Of a stretch of DNA of 32,643 nt, positions 30,204 through 32,643 are shown piece by piece. The translations under genes were made by a program, and so were the position numbers. Below the pieces are notes generated by a model. It saw nothing but the letters and a program-made list of their open reading frames with translations. It made no database searches and was not told where the DNA came from. The DNA comes from Acidobacteriota bacterium. GTDB lineage: Bacteria; Acidobacteriota; Terriglobia; Bryobacterales; Bryobacteraceae. Numbering within the stretch: the stretch's first letter is position 1; every line of letters begins with the position of its first letter. The stretch is taken from positions 1-32,643 of the forward strand of contig VFZX01000041.1 of NCBI GenBank assembly GCA_016871015.1. The letters are read 5' to 3'.

Positions 30204-32643
30204 CATCGACCGCGTCTTCCTCTCCGCCACCAAGACCGACCTCACCCAGCACCGCCTCTCCGTCCGCGGCGCCATCCTCGACGCCGGCTGCTTCCCCGTC
30301 ACCATGGAAAACTTCGCCGCCGAGGACAGCGCCCCGCTCGACGTCTGTCTCCGTGAAGTCGAATCCTGCCAGGCGCTCATCGTCCTCTCCGCCCACCGCT
30401 ACGGCTGGATCCCTCCCGGCCAGCCGGACCCCGGCGGCAAGAGCATCACCTGGCTCGAATGCGAACATGCGCAGAAGCACGGGATCCCCATCTTCGCCCT
30501 CCTCGTGGACCCCGCCCATCCCTGGCCCGAGGAGATGCGCGAAGAGTACCGCACCATTCTCGCGCTCCGCCAGCTCCGCTTCACCCCCGAACTCGGACTC
30601 GAGGTCCAGGACGCCATCCGGCGCTTGGGCGAGTTCAAATCCTGGCTCGGCAACGGCCGCATCATCGACCAGTTCGCCGACCCGGCGAGCGCCGCCAAGG
30701 CCGTCCTCAAAGCCCTCAACAAGTGGCGTCCGCGCGACAAGCCTGCCACCCCGCAGTCCGACCCCAAGGCCGCCGAAGCCTACCTCGACGCCCTCCGCGA
30801 ATCCACCCAATGGATCGACCTCCGCGGACTCAAGGTGGGCTCCAACCGCGCCACCCGCGTCGAGATCGAAAAGATCTACGTCGGAATCAAGACCTCCGGC
30901 GGCGAGCGCTCCATCCCCCTGGAAAAAGCCCTCCACCACCGCCTGCTCGTTATCCAGGGCGACCCCGGCAGCGGCAAGACCACCTTCCTGCGCCGCATCG
31001 CCCGCGAGCTGTGCCGCAAGGAAGGGCCCTCAATGGACCTGCCCGTCCGCGGCTTCCCCATCTTCCTCCGCACTTCCGAGATCGACCGCCACATCGCCCT
31101 GGCCGACGGCGAACGCGGCGCGCCCTCCCAGCCCGACTCGCCCCAATGGATCGCACATTTCCTGGCCACCGGCGGCTGGGGTCTGAGCACGGCGTTCGTC
31201 GAACAGAAGCTCGCAACGCCCGGCACGGTGGTCCTGCTCGACGGGCTGGACGAGGCCGCATCGGGCGCACGCCGCCGGATCCTGGCGCGTCTGCTCGAGA
31301 AGGCCACCGCGCGCTACAAGGACTGCCGCTTCGTGGTCACCACCCGCCCCCAGGCCTACCAGGGCGAAGCCGTGCTCGCCGGATTCGAGACGGTCAAGAT
31401 CGAGGAGTTCGATGACGAGGCGGTGGCCCAGTTCCTGCACCTGTGGGCGGGCTGCCTGTTCTCGAATCCGGACCAGGCCGGGGCCCACATGTCGGAGTTG
31501 CGGCGCGCGCTGGGGACCAAGCCTGAGATCCGCCGCATGGCGCGGAATCCGGTGATGCTCACGGCGCTGGCCGTGGTCCAGTGGAACGAGGCGCGGCTGC
31601 CCGAGCAGCGGGCGGAGCTGTATGAGTCCGTGCTGGTGTGGCTGGCGCGGTCGCGGGAGATGCGGCCAGGCCGGGCTTCGGCGGAGACATGTCTGGACCG
31701 GCTCGGCGACGTGGCGCTCGGGATGCAGAGGAATCAGAAGGGGCGGCTGCGGCAGATCGAGCGGGGGGCGGCCGCCAAGCTGATCAAGGGCATGGATCCG
31801 AAGGAGGCGCTCAGCTTTCTCGCCGAGGAAGAGGTGGATAGCGGGATCCTGGTGAGCCGCAAGGAGGTGCTCGAATTCTGGCACCTCACCTTCCAGGAGT
31901 TTCTGGCGGCGCGCGAGCTGGCCGGGATGAAGGACGAGGACCAGTACACGGAGGTGCTGCGGGACCGGCGCCTGTATCATCCCGAATGGCGCGAGGTGAT
32001 GCTGTTGCTCGCCGGGATTTTGAAAGTGAAGCAAGGCTCGGGCAAGGTCGACGGGCTGTTCGAGAAGATCACGGCGGAGGTGAAGGACGGCGCATTCGAG
32101 GATCAGGCGCGCTGCGTGGCGCTCTTGAATGGAATGATCGAGGACCTGCGGCCCACCGGTTACCAGCCGTCGTGCGCGAGGTACCAGGAGTTCCTGGGCA
32201 GGATGAAGCGGCTGTTCGAGCCGGGCGGCGCGGCAGGGTTGGATCTGAAGACGCGGGTTGCGGCGGCGGAGGCGCTGGGGCAGGAGGGACATCCTGGGCT
32301 GTGGCTGCCGTCTCAAGAGCAGTATTGGGTTCCCATTCCCGGTGGCCCGTTCACGATGGGGGCGCAGAAGAAGGATCCGAGGAAGCCGAACTACGACCGC
32401 CACGCCCGGAACGACGAGCCGGTCCGCGAAGTGAACGTGACGCCGTTCCGGATGGGCCGTTATCCGGTGACGGTCTGGGAGTATGGCAAATTTGTCGAAG
32501 CAGGGGGCGCCGAGCCTGGGGGGTGGCTTGAGCAGCAGCTTCATCCAAGCCGTCCGGTGGTGTATGTGAGTTGGCACGACGCGGTCGCCTATTGCAAATG
32601 GGCCGGATGCCGGTTGCCCACCGAGGAGGAATGGGAGTTTGCG
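30196..32643 (+). CDS. DUF4062-NACHT-FGE (STAND-type) protein, cut by the window end
   Basis: An open frame of 816 residues without a stop before the window edge, so the C-terminus is missing. Residues about 5-105 are DUF4062 (RVFLSATKTDLTQHRL, HRYGWIPPG, ITWLECEHAQKHGIPIFALL). The NACHT ATPase has Walker A GDPGSGKTT (255-263), Walker B VVLLDGLDEA (345-354) and a sensor-like FVVTTRPQAY. A helical region contains RNPVMLTALA and FWHLTFQEFLAARELAGM, typical of NACHT proteins. From about residue 710 an FGE-sulfatase (C-type-lectin-like) domain begins (YWVPIPGGPFTMGAQ, RMGRYPVTVWEY, RLPTEEEWEFA). STAND NTPases act as sensors or switches, often in defence or signalling; the role here is inferred. 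It overlaps the small TPR-like gene by 8 bp. Confidence 0.88.
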   Translation, partial: MPDIDRVFLSATKTDLTQHRLSVRGAILDAGCFPVTMENFAAEDSAPLDVCLREVESCQALIVLSAHRYGWIPPGQPDPGGKSITWLECEHAQKHGIPIFALLVDPAHPWPEEMREEYRTILALRQLRFTPELGLEVQDAIRRLGEFKSWLGNGRIIDQFADPASAAKAVLKALNKWRPRDKPATPQSDPKAAEAYLDALRESTQWIDLRGLKVGSNRATRVEIEKIYVGIKTSGGERSIPLEKALHHRLLVIQGDPGSGKTTFLRRIARELCRKEGPSMDLPVRGFPIFLRTSEIDRHIALADGERGAPSQPDSPQWIAHFLATGGWGLSTAFVEQKLATPGTVVLLDGLDEAASGARRRILARLLEKATARYKDCRFVVTTRPQAYQGEAVLAGFETVKIEEFDDEAVAQFLHLWAGCLFSNPDQAGAHMSELRRALGTKPEIRRMARNPVMLTALAVVQWNEARLPEQRAELYESVLVWLARSREMRPGRASAETCLDRLGDVALGMQRNQKGRLRQIERGAAAKLIKGMDPKEALSFLAEEEVDSGILVSRKEVLEFWHLTFQEFLAARELAGMKDEDQYTEVLRDRRLYHPEWREVMLLLAGILKVKQGSGKVDGLFEKITAEVKDGAFEDQARCVALLNGMIEDLRPTGYQPSCARYQEFLGRMKRLFEPGGAAGLDLKTRVAAAEALGQEGHPGLWLPSQEQYWVPIPGGPFTMGAQKKDPRKPNYDRHARNDEPVREVNVTPFRMGRYPVTVWEYGKFVEAGGAEPGGWLEQQLHPSRPVVYVSWHDAVAYCKWAGCRLPTEEEWEFA

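Noticed and set aside
30170-31186. Plus-strand Ser/Pro/Ala-rich frame of 338 residues overlapping the NACHT start
   Set aside because: Low-complexity translation in a shifted frame; the DUF4062 motifs are in the frame starting at 30196.
31030-32577. Long minus-strand frame of 515 residues opposite the NACHT gene
   Set aside because: It is antisense to a protein with clear DUF4062, NACHT and FGE motifs; its translation is a biased Arg/Pro/His-rich sequence with no domain.
32323-32643. FGE enzyme that matures the sulfatase at 13565-15028
   Set aside because: The domain is fused to a DUF4062-NACHT protein and lies over 17 kb away, so a sensor or structural role is more likely. The catalytic part is outside the window.

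Overview
The window is GC-rich, densely packed bacterial DNA. The best guess is an Acidobacteriota chromosome of the Solibacter/Bryobacter type. This rests on gene content, not a marker gene: Tat-exported Gfo/Idh/MocA oxidoreductases, two DUF1501 proteins, a DUF1549/DUF1553 (PSD1-type) protein with a heme-like motif, a Cys-type sulfatase, baeRF and DUF4062-NACHT proteins. Planctomycetes share several of these families and cannot be fully excluded.

Layout. (1) 1-9112, plus strand: a compact, partly overlapping operon for an exopolysaccharide. It encodes an Agd3/CE18-like polysaccharide deacetylase, a TolC-like outer-membrane protein, an HlyD-like adaptor, a PelF-like glycosyltransferase, a PelG-like membrane transporter and an unrecognised polytopic membrane protein. 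A leader with several inverted repeats precedes it. This looks like a Pel/galactosaminogalactan-type system in a non-canonical arrangement. (2) 9072-12712, minus strand: a stress-type operon of a GroEL-family chaperonin, a baeRF (release-factor-like) protein and a tandem universal stress protein. (3) 12786-13568: a methyltransferase, possibly leaderless. (4) 13565-20483, minus strand: a four-gene secreted degradation operon (PSD1 protein, DUF1501, IPT/PPC-like repeat protein, sulfatase). (5) 20484-21744: a 361-bp intergenic region with nested inverted repeats, then a solitary Cas6-family gene with no CRISPR array or other cas gene in view. (6) 21810-25394: a Gfo/Idh/MocA oxidoreductase, a HemW-like radical SAM protein and a DoxX-like membrane protein. 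(7) 25384-26088, minus strand: an isolated flaG-fliS pair. (8) 26157-29108: a second Gfo/Idh/MocA protein, a tRNA-Ile2(CAU) gene on the minus strand and a second DUF1501 protein. (9) 29109-29687, minus strand: a tandem ferredoxin-like-fold protein. (10) 29781 to the window end: a small helical TPR-like protein overlapping a large DUF4062-NACHT-FGE (STAND-type) protein that runs off the right edge.

The three most interesting regions are the Pel-like cluster with an Agd3-type deacetylase, the orphan Cas6 with its structured upstream region, and the DUF4062-NACHT-FGE module with its small partner. All assignments come from reading the sequence; no database search was run.
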